Source: Suillus spraguei
Taxonomy: Eukaryota; Basidiomycota; Agaricomycetes; Boletales; Suillaceae
NCBI GenBank assembly: GCA_016800925.1
Contig: JABCPU010000920.1
Span: forward strand, 1 to 21,343
Direction: 5' to 3'
Length of the DNA stretch: 21,343 nt
Of this stretch, positions 1 through 8,725 are shown in pieces (position 1 is the first letter of the stretch; the number at the start of each line of letters is the position of its first letter). Below the pieces are notes generated by a model. The model was given only the letters and a program-made list of their open reading frames with translations, was not told the DNA's origin and did no database searches. The position numbers and the translations under genes were made by a program.

Positions 1-248
1 TCCCTACTTTAATCTTACTGGGTTTTACCTGGAATCTCCTTCGCTTAGGTCTCCAACCTAAGTCGTCTTGAATCGTCTCTAAGTCTAAGCCTTTTTCTCT
101 TTGGACTTATCCTTGAGGCTGAACCCTTGATCGTACTCGGAACGCGTTCCTTGTACTTTCACCTTGTCTCTTTGGACATTGTAAGAACTCCCAGCAGACC
201 GTCTGTGTCTTTTCACTGTCGCTGGTGACGCCACCCCAGTTCGTAACA
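1..248 (+). repeat. 5' LTR of left copy, R-U5 part (truncated by window start)
   Basis: Matches 7087-7363 of the 3' LTR and ends in GTAACA, the inverted complement of the TGTTAC that opens the full LTR. The window begins about 5 bases before the predicted transcription start, so U3 is not seen. Against the 3' LTR I count two substitutions (one near base 37, one near base 243), a small indel near 170, and one deletion of about 27 bases after base 90, where the 3' LTR has extra sequence between ctaagc and ttggac. Apart from these the two are identical. Confidence 0.93.
6..16 (+). promoter_or_regulatory. Predicted mRNA 5' end / self-primer (start of R)
   Basis: The 11-mer actttaatctt is exactly complementary to the bases just after the 5' LTR (250-260). 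The same 11-mer recurs at 7092-7102, at 12826-12836 and, on the minus strand, at 14924-14914. In each of those three LTRs it begins 34 bp after the first base of a TATTTAA box, a normal distance from TATA box to start site. In Tf1-type elements the first 11 or so bases of the mRNA act as the primer. The transcription start itself is inferred. Confidence 0.7.
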
Positions 249-249
249 A

Positions 250-260
250 AAGATTAAAGT
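250..260 (+). promoter_or_regulatory. Primer-binding site, self-priming type
   Basis: aagattaaagt starts two bases after the last base of the LTR and is the perfect reverse complement of 6-16. It does not begin with TGG, the start expected for a site complementary to the CCA end of a tRNA. Position, length (11) and partner all match the Tf1/sushi self-priming arrangement. The equivalent site of the right copy lies outside the window. Confidence 0.8.
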
Positions 261-444
261 CATTTTGATCGTCGACTATCCAGTCTTCGACCCTGAACCC
301 TGATCGCTAGATCAGCAGACTAGCGTACGCGTACGCTGAGCAGATTGTCAAGAGAAGCCCTCTGACAGAAGAAAGCCCTAACGGACAGCAAGACAGCGCG
401 TGTAGGCACCGAGAAAGTATAACTCACCAGAAGAATCATCAACC
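261..444 (+). other. Retrotransposon leader with palindrome
   Basis: Untranslated leader between primer-binding site and gag. There is no ATG anywhere from base 1 to 444, so the gag ATG at 445 is the first on the predicted transcript. The leader holds a perfect 16-base palindrome, agcgtacgcgtacgct (322-337). A competing 6-bp stem (305-310 with 320-325) has a 9-base loop. Either could form an RNA dimerisation or packaging element, but that role is only inferred. Confidence 0.5.
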
Positions 445-1266
445 ATGTCGACCAAAGAATTCGAATACAAGATCGGTCAACCGATTGGTTTTGATGGAGA
501 TCGTGATAACTCTCGCGAGTTTATCCAGTCGTGCAATCTGCACTTTGACATCAATGAAAAGCTTTACACCACCGACAAGCAGAAGATCATCTACATAACA
601 TCCTTCATGACCGAAAAGAATGCCAAGTCTTGGAAGGAACAATTCCTTGAACACGCCCAATCTACCGACACTTCGGGACAAAAAGTTGGTTATGGGACGA
701 TGGTGGATTTTATGAAGAGCTTCAAAGAAGCATTCGAACCAGTGGATACCAGAATGACCGCGCTTACACGCCTTAGAGATCTCAAACAAGGAACTGGAGA
801 TCTTCACACCTATGTCGTGACTTTGAGGCACTTGCAGCCAAGGCTCATCACCGATAACGCGACGAAGATCCAGTTCTTCCAAGATGTCTTAATTGGGGTA
901 TCCTACAAAGCTTTTCAATACGGGAGATGTCTCCGAATATTCAGAGATGTTGTTGCAATGCGTTGCTATTGACAACGCCCATCATCGGCTTAACGCCATG
1001 AGGACACGTCATGTTCCACAACAGAAGAAGAAGAACTACGGGAATGCACGGTATATTCCGAACCGTGATTCCAACGCAATGGTCGTAGATCGAATCTCCG
1101 ATATGGAGATCCGAATGCATGAAGAAAGGCAATGCTTCGGATGCAGAAAGACAGGACACCGCATCCATAATTGTCCTGAAGAAAGAAGAAGACCCCGCTC
1201 CGACAAACCGAAGTCAAAGGGAAGAAGAAGATGAAGAAACCGTAGACGGATTGTGAGGATTTTTGA
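445..1266 (+). pseudogene. gag: Gag (capsid-nucleocapsid), frameshifted
   Basis: Structural protein that would form the virus-like particle and bind element RNA. The start at ATG 445 (A at -3) is the first ATG of the predicted mRNA and opens with MSTKEFEYK. Residues up to about 110 form one frame. Comparison with the right copy shows single-base losses near 813 and near 886-900, after which the protein continues in the frame of 893-1234. A nucleocapsid CCHC knuckle follows (C 1133, C 1142, H 1157, C 1172; C-X2-C-X4-H-X4-C), then a basic stretch that becomes acidic once the frame is compared with the right copy. The frame reaches TGA at 1264-1266. As it stands the gene cannot give full-length Gag unless the indels are sequence errors. 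Confidence 0.88.
1264..1266 (+). other. TGA between gag and pol, present in both copies
   Basis: After aligning to the right copy, gag ends GAT TTT TGA in both. In the left copy the next codons (TGG AGA AAC) lead straight into the protease frame, so gag and pol are in the same frame separated by a stop. The right copy has the same TTTTTGA but two extra bases after it (20692-20690 on the minus strand). Readthrough, frameshifting on the T run, or plain decay could each explain it. Confidence 0.5.
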
Positions 1267-1931
1267 TGGAGAAACAAAGACTCGACGTATGTTTCTCCCA
1301 ATGTAATACTAAGACTTGTACGCGCTGTAGGTGAAAGAAAAGAACTTCGTGTCCCAATCACCCTCCACTCGCGTACTCGTTTGAAATCCGTCGACACACC
1401 GCTGTTATCGATTCAGGAGCAGCAGGAACATTCATCTCAGAAGAGTTTGTGAAACTCCATCAAATCACACGACGAAAACTCAAGGAACCATTTCGAGTTA
1501 CAACGGCAGATGGAACTCTCATAAAAGGAGGACCAATCACGCATTACTGCCTCCTAGTGGTCAAGATTGACGATCGAACCATGTATGGAAAATTCAATAT
1601 CACCAAACTAGGAAGGAGAGATCAAATCCTCCTTGGAATTCCTTGGTTACGAGCAATGAACCCAATTATAGATTGGGCTGCTGAAACGCTTGTCCTTTCA
1701 CGGACAGAGAAATCAGATGAGATCGAAATCGATCTAGACGAAGATAGAAAGAAGAACGGGTTGCCCAACTTTTCAATCATAAATGGCAACATTCCCGTCT
1801 CCGAAACCCTTTATCGAGACCCTGAAACCCAGAACCAGAAGTACGAATCCACGTACTGCAGAACCCACTCCACGTGTACAACTGCCGCGAGCAGTATCAC
1901 CGATTCCCCGCGCAGAGAAGCGCAAGAATGA
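1267..1931 (+). pseudogene. pol: Pol protease region
   Basis: Aspartic protease that would cleave the Gag-Pol polyprotein. The frame opens after the gag TGA (WRNKDSTYVSP...) and runs to about 1395. One lost C near 1395, seen by comparison with the right copy, shifts the frame, and the catalytic DSGA motif follows at 1410-1421 within AVIDSGAAGTFIS. The downstream part includes a flap-like region and LLGIPWL near 1630, the ILG-type motif of retropepsins. After about 1760 the frame degrades in both copies. There is one active-site motif per chain, as expected for a dimeric retroviral-type protease. Confidence 0.85.
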
Positions 1932-2419
1932 ATCGAACCCGAGCATCGGGTCGGACAAGAACCTATTGAGCAACGGCCAATAGAAGAACAGAAACAGGAA
2001 AGAGAAACCGGAAGAAGAACTCCCAGGGCGAGACACCAATGTACCGAAACTATCCAAGTTCTTCGTTCCCCCGAAAACTCTTTCAGCTTCAATAGAAGAA
2101 ATCCCTGAAAGAAGAACCCGTGCCCTCGTTGATCCCAACCGAGGATGATGACCAATTCGATACCATGAATGACGTCTGGCATGCACCAGAAGTACGCGAA
2201 ATTTCCTCGTATGAACTAGGAGATGGAGAATTTCTTGTGGAATACGACCAACGGTTAGCATGAGGATCATAGAAGAAGTATCCATGGATACACCTTGACA
2301 CGTGATGGAACTTCCCAATTCGAACAATCCCCAACTACTCCACAATTCCACTCCCTCCTCCGAAATACAGTAACAAAGCTCAGGAATTCGCTACGGACGA
2401 GAAGGAAAAGAAAAAGAAA
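1932..2419 (+). pseudogene. Pol protease-RT linker, low complexity and frameshifted
   Basis: Connects the protease to reverse transcriptase. No domain recognised. In the right copy part of it reads as an acidic stretch (19825-19457, minus strand). In the left copy the frame changes several times, with differences from the right copy near 2100, 2165, 2245 and 2295. It is rich in Arg/Lys/Glu/Pro and is probably a flexible spacer. Confidence 0.6.
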
Positions 2420-3297
2420 TCCTTCGAAGAATTGGTCCCGGATTATTTGCACGACTTCGCAGACGTCTTTGCTAAAGACGGCTGAACAAACTCCCCCCGA
2501 ACGCCCTGGTATCGATCATCGGATCGACACCAAACCCGGTTTTATTCCTCGCACGTCTAAGGTCTACCCGCTATCGGAAAAAGAACGCGCTGCTGTCAAA
2601 ACATTTATCGATGAAAACGTTGCGAAAGGCTTCATCTCAGAATCGAAAGTCACCTCAAGCAGTGGTTTCTTCTTTGTAGGAAAGAAAGCGGAGAACTGCG
2701 TCCCTGTCAAGATTATCGCTACATCAATGATTGGACAGTCAAGAATGCATACCCGCTTCCATCCCTATTTCCCTTGTCGCACGTCTTCATAACGCACAGT
2801 TCTTTACGAAAATGGATATCCGGTCCGGTTATAACAACATTCGCATCCATCCTGACGACAGATGGAAAGCTGCTTTTACCACGGAATTTGGCCTCTTTGA
2901 ACCGAACGTCATGTTCTTCGGCCTCTGTAATTCCCCAGCAACTTTTCAAGCATACATGAATCGCACCTTTCAACAAGAAATCAATGAAGGATGGATGGTT
3001 ATCTATATGGACGATATCCTGATTTTCTCTACGACAATGACAGAACACCGTGAACGGACCAGACGAGTTTTGATGAAGATAAGGAAAGAACATCTGTTCT
3101 TGAAACCGGAGAAATGCACCTTCGATGCCGAAGAAGTGGAATACCTCGGAATGATAATTCGCCCCGGACAAGTTGCTATGGACACCGCCAAGACCAAGGG
3201 AATCTCCGAATGGCCAATCCTGAAATCTGTAAAAGATGTTCGGTCATTCCTTGGTTTTTGCAACTTCTACCGCACGTTCATTTTCACACTATTCTGA
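2420..3297 (+). pseudogene. pol: Pol reverse transcriptase domain
   Basis: RNA-dependent DNA polymerase. It begins with a SFEELVPDYLHDFADVF block typical of gypsy RT N-termini at 2420. The frame then shifts near 2485, where the block ending ERPGIDHRID begins, and again near 2693 before the [12 protein letters not shown] region seen in the right copy. A 2-base difference near 2791 precedes the core. The palm is intact in the frame of 2731-3297: catalytic Asp of motif A in MDIRSGYNN (codon 2815), [11 protein letters not shown] (motif B), and YMDD (3004-3015, motif C). The region ends at FLGFCNFYRTFI, after which a lost C near 3308 shifts to the RNase H frame. Not expressible as one protein in this copy. 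Confidence 0.9.
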
Positions 3298-3309
3298 CAT
3301 CGCTAGACC

Positions 3310-3774
3310 CTTATCGATTTGACAAAGAAAGATAAGGCCTTTGAGTGGTCAACCGAATGTATGGACACCTTCGAAGAATTGAAACGACGCTTCACATCTC
3401 AACCGGTACTTCGTAACCCTGATCCTTCCCGACAATTCGCTATTGCTACCGACGCTTCGCTCGTAGCAACTGGAGGAGTTCTCCTGCAGACTGATGAGAA
3501 TGGTGTTTATCACCCTTGTGCATACCTCTCACAGTCTTTGAACCCCGCAGAACGCAATTACCAGATCTTTGATCGGGAACTCTTTGCCATGATCCGGGCA
3601 TTGAACGAATGGCGTCATTATCTCGAAGGAAACCCACACCCCGTCCTGGTATTCACCGACCATAAGAACCTTCTGTACTTTAGAAGTGCACAGAAGCTCA
3701 CCCGCCGCCAAGCACGTTTGGCAATTGATCTTATCTATTTACGACATCGAACTGCATCACGTTGCAGGTACTAA
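3310..3774 (+). pseudogene. pol: Pol RNase H domain
   Basis: Degrades the RNA strand of RNA:DNA hybrids during reverse transcription. The open frame 3319-3774 contains the expected acidic residues: Asp in [10 protein letters not shown] (codon 3451), Glu in DRELFA (codon 3577) and Asp in TDHKNL (codon 3658). An extra T in cacgtttggc (about 3715-3720; the right copy has cacgttggc) moves the remainder, including [17 protein letters not shown], into the integrase frame. The domain itself is complete. Confidence 0.9.
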
Positions 3775-5329
3775 ATTAGCAGTACCTGATGCACTATCCC
3801 GCCGGCCTGATTATGACTCTGGCAAAGACGATAACGAGGACCAGACCCTCCTCCCTGACGCTCTATTCGTTCGTCTTATTGACACCGACTTGAAGGATGT
3901 GCTATCATCCTCTGACCCCCTCGACGACCCTGTCTTCAAGACGGCATCTGATGCCCTTGATGGCATGTGCCTGCCTCCTATGAAATCGGCACTCTCTGAT
4001 TGGAAGATTGAGGAGAACGTCCTCTATTTTAAGAATCGCGCTTATATTCCTCCGGCGCATCGCTCCGATATCCTGAAAAGGTATCATGATCATCCTACCG
4101 CGGGACACCCCGGTAGATTCAAAACTGAAGAACTCGTCAAACGGGAAGCCTGGTGGCCTGCTATGGGCTCTTATATTCGGAAATACGTTGAGGGTTGCGC
4201 CCTTTGTCAGCAAATGAAAGCGGATACTCATCCCGTTCGGCCCCCGCTCACGCCCATTCCTTCGTCGGCTGTTCGCCTGTTCTCCCAAGTCTCTGTCGAC
4301 CTTATCACTGACCTCCCTGTCTCTGGAGGCTTTGACAGTATCATGGTCGTGGTAGACCATGGCCTTACGAAGGGGGTAATTATTATCCCTTGTTTGAAAA
4401 CTATCACGTCAGAAGGTGTGGCCAAGCTATTTTTAAAACATGTGTACCGACGATTTGGACTCCATGACAAGGTTATCTCGGATCGAGGACCGCAATTCCT
4501 ATCTCGCTTCTCAAAGGAACTTGCCCGACTTCTCGACTACGTCATCGCTCCATCTACAGCTTACCACCCGCAGACTGATGGTCAAACGGAAAGGCTCAAC
4601 CAAGAACTTGAGACATATCTACGCATTTATTGTCGCAACAACCCCGAAGATTGGGTAGAACACTTACCAATCGCCGAATTCGTCCACAACCACCGAAAAC
4701 ACGATGCAAGGAATGCATCACCCTTCTATTTGATGATGGGATATGAACCACGCGCTATCCCTCACCTAATCCCCGACTCATCCGTCCCCGCAGCAGAAGA
4801 TCGAGTACGATCTCTGCAGAAGATAAGAGAAGAAGCAATCGCCTGTCACAACATTGCTATGCAGACAATGGCCGAACGATCCCGAGGAGATAAGTACATC
4901 CCATGGAAGATCAGAGATAAGGTTTGGCTATCCGCCGCTAATCTTAGACTTAAACTCCCATCAAGGAAATTGGCACCGAAACGATACGGACCTTTCCCGA
5001 TCATCGACGTCTTATCACCCATCACGTTCACACTCAAGCTTCCTTCGCAATGGAAGATTCACCCTACGTTCCATGCTTCTGTCTTATCATCCTATAGCGA
5101 AACAGACGTACACGGACCGAACTTCCCTGAACCCCCACCTGATATCATCGAAGATGAAGAAGATTATGAAATCGAAGCAATTCTTTCCCACAAAGGAACC
5201 GGCAATCGCCGACGTTATCTCGTTTCCTGGAAAGGATATCCATCGGGAGATAACGAATGGCTCCCAGAAAAGAACTTAAAGAACTCCGCTCGAATCCTGA
5301 ATACTTATAAGAAGCAACACGCCCTCTGA
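3686..5329 (+). CDS. pol: Pol integrase with C-terminal chromodomain (open, 547 codons)
   Basis: Inserts element cDNA into the genome; normally released from Gag-Pol, so the ATG at 3686 is the frame limit rather than a true start. The first 45 residues are the end of RNase H (PDALSRR). Zinc-binding HHCC: His near 134 and 140, Cys 171 and 174. Catalytic core: Asp 205 (VDLITD), Asp 266 (SDRGPQF) and Glu 302 (TERLNQE), with exactly 35 residues between the last two (DD35E). A GPFPIIDV...YRLKL-like region (about 430-460) and HPTFHASVL follow. From 495 to the end lies a chromodomain, [10 protein letters not shown] then YLVSWKGYP, carrying Tyr, Trp and Tyr where the methyl-lysine cage is expected. 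It is the only long intact domain of the left copy. Stop at 5327-5329, 58 bases before ORF3. Confidence 0.93.
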   Translation: MHRSSPAAKHVWQLILSIYDIELHHVAGTKLAVPDALSRRPDYDSGKDDNEDQTLLPDALFVRLIDTDLKDVLSSSDPLDDPVFKTASDALDGMCLPPMKSALSDWKIEENVLYFKNRAYIPPAHRSDILKRYHDHPTAGHPGRFKTEELVKREAWWPAMGSYIRKYVEGCALCQQMKADTHPVRPPLTPIPSSAVRLFSQVSVDLITDLPVSGGFDSIMVVVDHGLTKGVIIIPCLKTITSEGVAKLFLKHVYRRFGLHDKVISDRGPQFLSRFSKELARLLDYVIAPSTAYHPQTDGQTERLNQELETYLRIYCRNNPEDWVEHLPIAEFVHNHRKHDARNASPFYLMMGYEPRAIPHLIPDSSVPAAEDRVRSLQKIREEAIACHNIAMQTMAERSRGDKYIPWKIRDKVWLSAANLRLKLPSRKLAPKRYGPFPIIDVLSPITFTLKLPSQWKIHPTFHASVLSSYSETDVHGPNFPEPPPDIIEDEEDYEIEAILSHKGTGNRRRYLVSWKGYPSGDNEWLPEKNLKNSARILNTYKKQHAL

Positions 5330-5387
5330 TTATCTTTCAGTCAATCAACCGCATCAGCATTTGATCAGCTACCAACCAAACATTGAA

Positions 5388-6855
5388 ATGTCTTTCCCCA
5401 CTGCTTACATTACACCCGTCGTCGCTGCCACCAATGATTCCGACTCTGAAACTGAACGATATGGAACCCTCACCGCTGAAATCGATAACTCTCTTACATC
5501 GAAGCCGCCATTCTCTGCGAGGGACATGCCCTCGAAATCGAAAGAATCCTTACTGAAAGAGGCGCCTTCCCTGCTCTCCTCATCGTCAACATCATTCGTA
5601 TTGCAGCCCTCATTGAAGCCACTGCCAAAGAAACAACGGAAATTACTCTCCGCCACCGCTTCCTTCATCTTCAAAAACGCATTCGTGCTTACGCTATGTT
5701 GCTTCTTCCCGATTCCTTTAAGAATGATGTTGAAGAAGCTATTCACATCATTGCCGAGCGTCGAGCAGGTGTTGCTCGACCTCCCTCTCCGCAGGAAGAT
5801 ACGCCACTTCCTATCCCAGCACCCTCTTCTTCACGCGCTTATACTAGTCTTGATGCCTTTACTGGCTTATACACTGCTGTCCAAGAGATCGGACAACTTA
5901 CAAGCCAAGTCGTCGAAACCATCCAACAAGTCAGTCGCTGAAACAAGAACAGCCAGAAACTTAGTGGAAGAAACTATTACCGATCTACAGCAGCGCAAAG
6001 TAACCTTGCCTCTCCACGAACCCCATCCCCGATTCAACGACCAACCTCACCGCCCCCCATTACCGTCTCTCATGACCACCCCGCATGGCTGTATGAACCA
6101 TGCACAGAAAACCAAGTCGAAGCCGCAAAGCTATTAGGAATCTCCACCACTGAGCTGGTAACATTAGGTCCATGACTCCGCGACCTTCATATACACCCTC
6201 CTATGTCTATCCCATCGTCATTCGGTCCTATGGACCCCATTTCACCAGTCTTAGTAAAAGATTTCGGCATCACTTCCACCTCTTCTTCCACCGAACTTCT
6301 TGCAGCTGCTGAGCGTGCAGTCACCCCAGATCTCCCCGAATCAGCATACATGTTGTCCTCCGCTCAACAGCACAACTCAAGCGGCAGAACACCCTTGCCT
6401 TAAAATGTATGATGAAGAAGAAGGTAAAGAAACGCGCCAGATCCACTAGTCCCACACCTATCATTACCCCATCTCCCTTACGCAAAGTCTCTTCTAACCC
6501 TGACGAAAACATGAAATGCCGCGTCTGTGGATTGCTAGGGCATCGTCAAAAGAACTGTGCGGAATATCAGTGCAAGGTTTGCAGATATTGGTCGCCCACT
6601 CATTTATCCCTCTACTGCCCCAACCGAGTTGGGCCTCCTCCCTTCGAGCTGACTTGGAAAGATGAGGGATTTTACGATGCACTTCGTGCTTGGGAAAAGC
6701 AACTTGACGATGAACGTATTCAAGCAGAGAAAAGAAGGGACTTTAAACGACGCGCTGGTTTGGAGGAAGCTAAGTACATGATGAGTGGGTCCTTTGCTGA
6801 CGAAGACTACGAATGGAGCGATGACCCCGTTTACTATGCGAATCAAGATGAGTAA
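5388..6855 (+). pseudogene. ORF3: accessory double zinc-knuckle protein after pol
   Basis: An extra gene between pol and the 3' LTR, which ordinary chromoviruses lack; not recognised as a known family. It starts at ATG 5388 (MSFPTAYITP). By comparison with the right copy a C is missing near 5490; beyond it the likely frame reads an amphipathic helical region (IEAAILCEGHALEIERIL to AEEAIHI-like segments, about 5490-5760), then a Pro/Ser-rich linker (5770-5850) and a helix ending VVETIQQ. After further shifts near 5930, 6170 and 6405 comes the frame of 6409-6855: a CCHC knuckle (C 6517, C 6526, H 6541, C 6556), a second C-X2-C-X6-H-X4-C knuckle (C 6571, C 6580, H 6601, C 6616), a GPPPFELTWKDEGFYDALRAW block, a charged helix and an acidic tail. 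About 489 codons. The helical-plus-knuckle layout recalls Gag and suggests nucleic acid binding, which is inference. Confidence 0.75.
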
Positions 6856-6874
6856 AGTCGGTGACTTTACGTGT

Positions 6875-6884
6875 AGAAAGGGGG
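6875..6884 (+). promoter_or_regulatory. Polypurine tract
   Basis: agaaaggggg, followed by TAA and then the LTR. The right copy has the same site as aaaaaggggg on the minus strand. It would be the RNase H-resistant primer for plus-strand DNA. Three bases separate it from the TG of the LTR. Confidence 0.8.
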
Positions 6885-6887
6885 TAA

Positions 6888-7363
6888 TGTTACAATCGTA
6901 TGTGCCCCTATTCATTTTCCCTTTGTTCCTTTACTTGTATGTTACGTAACATGACTGTGACTCATATGCTCAACGCATCTGTACTATAGTTGCCTTCCTT
7001 CTTTGGATACGCACTTACATTCTCACACCTCTCTTGGTCTGTGCGCACATATTGGCCTATTTAAGCACAGTGTACTTGTAGTAGATTCCCTACTTTAATC
7101 TTACTGGGTTTTACCTGGAATCCCCTTCGCTTAGGTCTCCAACCTAAGTCGTCTTGAATCGTCTCTAAGTCTAAGCACTCCTTAGCCTTAGTCTCTATTC
7201 TCGCGGATACCTCTTGGACTTATCCTTGAGGCTGAACCCTTGATCGTACTCGGAACGCGTTCCTTGTACTTTCACCTTGTCCTCTTCTGGACATTGTAAG
7301 AACTCCCAGCAGACCGTCTGTGTCTTTTCACTGTCGCTGGTGACGCCACCCCAGTTCATAACA
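6888..7363 (+). repeat. 3' LTR of left copy (476 bp)
   Basis: Opens TGTTACAATCG and closes CATAACA (the 5' LTR and the other LTRs close GTAACA). It contains a TATTTAA box at 7058-7064, the predicted RNA start at 7092 and the R-U5 segment found again at 1-248. The boundary is confirmed by the solo LTR, whose same ends are flanked by a target duplication. A palindromic gttacgtaac lies at 6942-6951. Confidence 0.95.
7058..7064 (+). promoter_or_regulatory. LTR TATA box
   Basis: TATTTAA, 34 bp before the conserved 11-mer that marks the predicted start of the mRNA. The same box and spacing occur at 12792-12798 (solo LTR) and 14958-14952 on the minus strand (right copy). Confidence 0.7.
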
Positions 7364-7433
7364 CATATTGGCACTGGCCTTGAAACCCTACCTTTTAGCA
7401 CTTGTCTGACGTCTATAGGAGTTATTACTTGTC
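7364..7433. other. Unassigned spacer between LTR and foldback repeat
   Basis: 70 bases with no gene or repeat partner found in the window. The first five (catat) are the expected right-hand target duplication of the left retrotransposon. Confidence 0.4.
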
Positions 7434-8300
7434 CATGGCCATCTTACCCCTTTAGCATTGCTGGCAGCATCCCACGCTTACCACACACTGTCCCAACTGC
7501 TGCACCACATTTCATGTACGGATGTCCTTCCATGTCCTTGCTGCATCCACATAGCTCCATTTGGTGCGTAGTTTGTACATGGCCGTTTATCACTGATTCC
7601 ATGGCAAGTCTTATTACATGTTGCCTCATGCCACAGCTGCCTCATGCTACGTTTACATACAGCAGTTACTGCACTCAAGCACTACTGATTTTGCCTAAAG
7701 CATTCTGAGTACATATGATTTAGGATATAAGCACTGCGTAGCCCACACGATACAGTACCTTATTTTTCACTGTACTATAGCTCAGGATTAGTGTCTAGCT
7801 CTGGATCTACCCAGTAGTAGACTTAGTCTTTAAAGTTCTTTACCACTCGTTGATCGATTTCGCTCGTTCACTGTTACTGCTGGCACACCGCTAGATTCTT
7901 GACCCCTATTCTGACTGAACTTCATGCTCACCACTACTTTACCACTGAAAGTACCACAGTTTTCTTTGCACTGCTCGCAACCATTACCGCTACCGCTGAT
8001 ATTATCGCTCATCAGCGCTTGCTCAACGACACTGTTACTGACATTGTTTCAACGGCACTAGTAGTGCTACTTACCATGCTAGTTCCTGCAACATCACCAC
8101 TAGCTGCGGCAGCTTACCGTTGACTACGACGCTACATCTGCTCACTGGTTTGACTTGAATTAAACTATACTAACAGGCATCTCCCTTTAGGGTCGAACAC
8201 TCTTGTTTGACAAGTGAAGCAGACTAGACAGAGCGCAAGACCACATATACTAACTTAGGAGGTAGTTTACTAGAGCCCAGGTTAGGTTGTATCTTTACAT
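7434..8300 (+). repeat. Left arm of foldback element
   Basis: 867 bases, pairing with 8726-9697. The outer end is catggccatcttacccctt, the inner end caggttaggttgtatcttta. No coding signal recognised. The stretch 7980-8110 is rich in the words accgct and tactg, giving a simple-sequence flavour. Confidence 0.75.
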
Positions 8301-8725
8301 CAGCTGGTCTAAAGGTTTAGACCTACACACTGGCCAGCCTTATTTCTACACAGGTAGATGTAAACTGGCCAGTGCACTAGGTCTGGCTAGTCCACTAGTT
8401 TTAGATCTGGCTACTGCACTAGCTTTAGACCTACACACCAGCCAGCCTTGCTTCTACATGAGTAGATGCAACTGGCCAGTTCAAAGGTTGAGATGTACTA
8501 GCTGGCCAGCCTTATTTCTTAGGTTCAGTCTATAAGCTGGCCAGCCTTGCTTCAGGCCAGTTTGCATCTACCTATGCAGAAATAAGGCTGGCTGGTGTGT
8601 AGGTCTCAACCTTTGAACCAGCCAGGTGCATCTACTCATGTAGAAGGAAGGCTGGCCGGCTTGTGGTCTGAGCCTAGTGCACTGGCCAGTCTGCAACTGC
8701 CTATGTAGCAGCAAGGCTGGCCAGT
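8301..8725. repeat. TGGCCA-rich core of foldback element
   Basis: About 425 bases made of short related units built on the palindrome TGGCCA, which occurs seven times (ctggcc eight times). Units include ccttatttctacacaggtag and its inverted counterpart ctacctatgcagaaataagg, so the core is palindromic within a palindrome. No reading frame of interest. Such units could form cruciforms or bind a protein; nothing in the sequence decides this. Confidence 0.65.

Larger units (their letters stand above)
1..7363 (+). mobile_element. Ty3/gypsy chromovirus, left copy (lacks only 5' U3)
   Basis: An LTR retrotransposon that copies itself through an RNA intermediate. Seen in order: R-U5 of the 5' LTR (1-248), an 11-base primer-binding site (250-260), a leader, gag with a CCHC knuckle, pol in the order protease-RT-RNase H-integrase, a chromodomain, an extra ORF, a purine tract (6875-6884) and a full 3' LTR (6888-7363). 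Integrase after RNase H is the Ty3/gypsy order, and the C-terminal chromodomain places it among chromoviruses. The gag-to-RNase H part has several frameshifts; integrase-chromodomain is one open frame of 547 codons. The target duplication on the right would be the five bases 7364-7368 (catat); its partner lies before the window. A second copy in reverse orientation occupies 14654-21343. Confidence 0.95.

Noticed and set aside
250..268. tRNA-primed binding site
   Set aside because: No TGG start after the LTR, and the exact complement to the R start explains these bases better.
3905..5037. Antisense open frames opposite integrase (3905-4360, 4228-4470, 4846-5037)
   Set aside because: Shadows of the integrase frame; its catalytic motifs explain the sequence.
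5665..5850. Envelope-like membrane protein in the alternative ORF3 frame
   Set aside because: The hydrophobic stretches lie in the frame with poorer codon pattern; the other frame gives a coherent helical, linker and zinc-knuckle protein. No signal peptide is seen.
7277..8123. Open frames of 60-143 codons in the left foldback arm and LTR (for example 7277-7708, 7899-8123)
   Set aside because: They run across the LTR/foldback boundary or simple-sequence words, have no domain, and the inverted arm does not preserve them as proteins.
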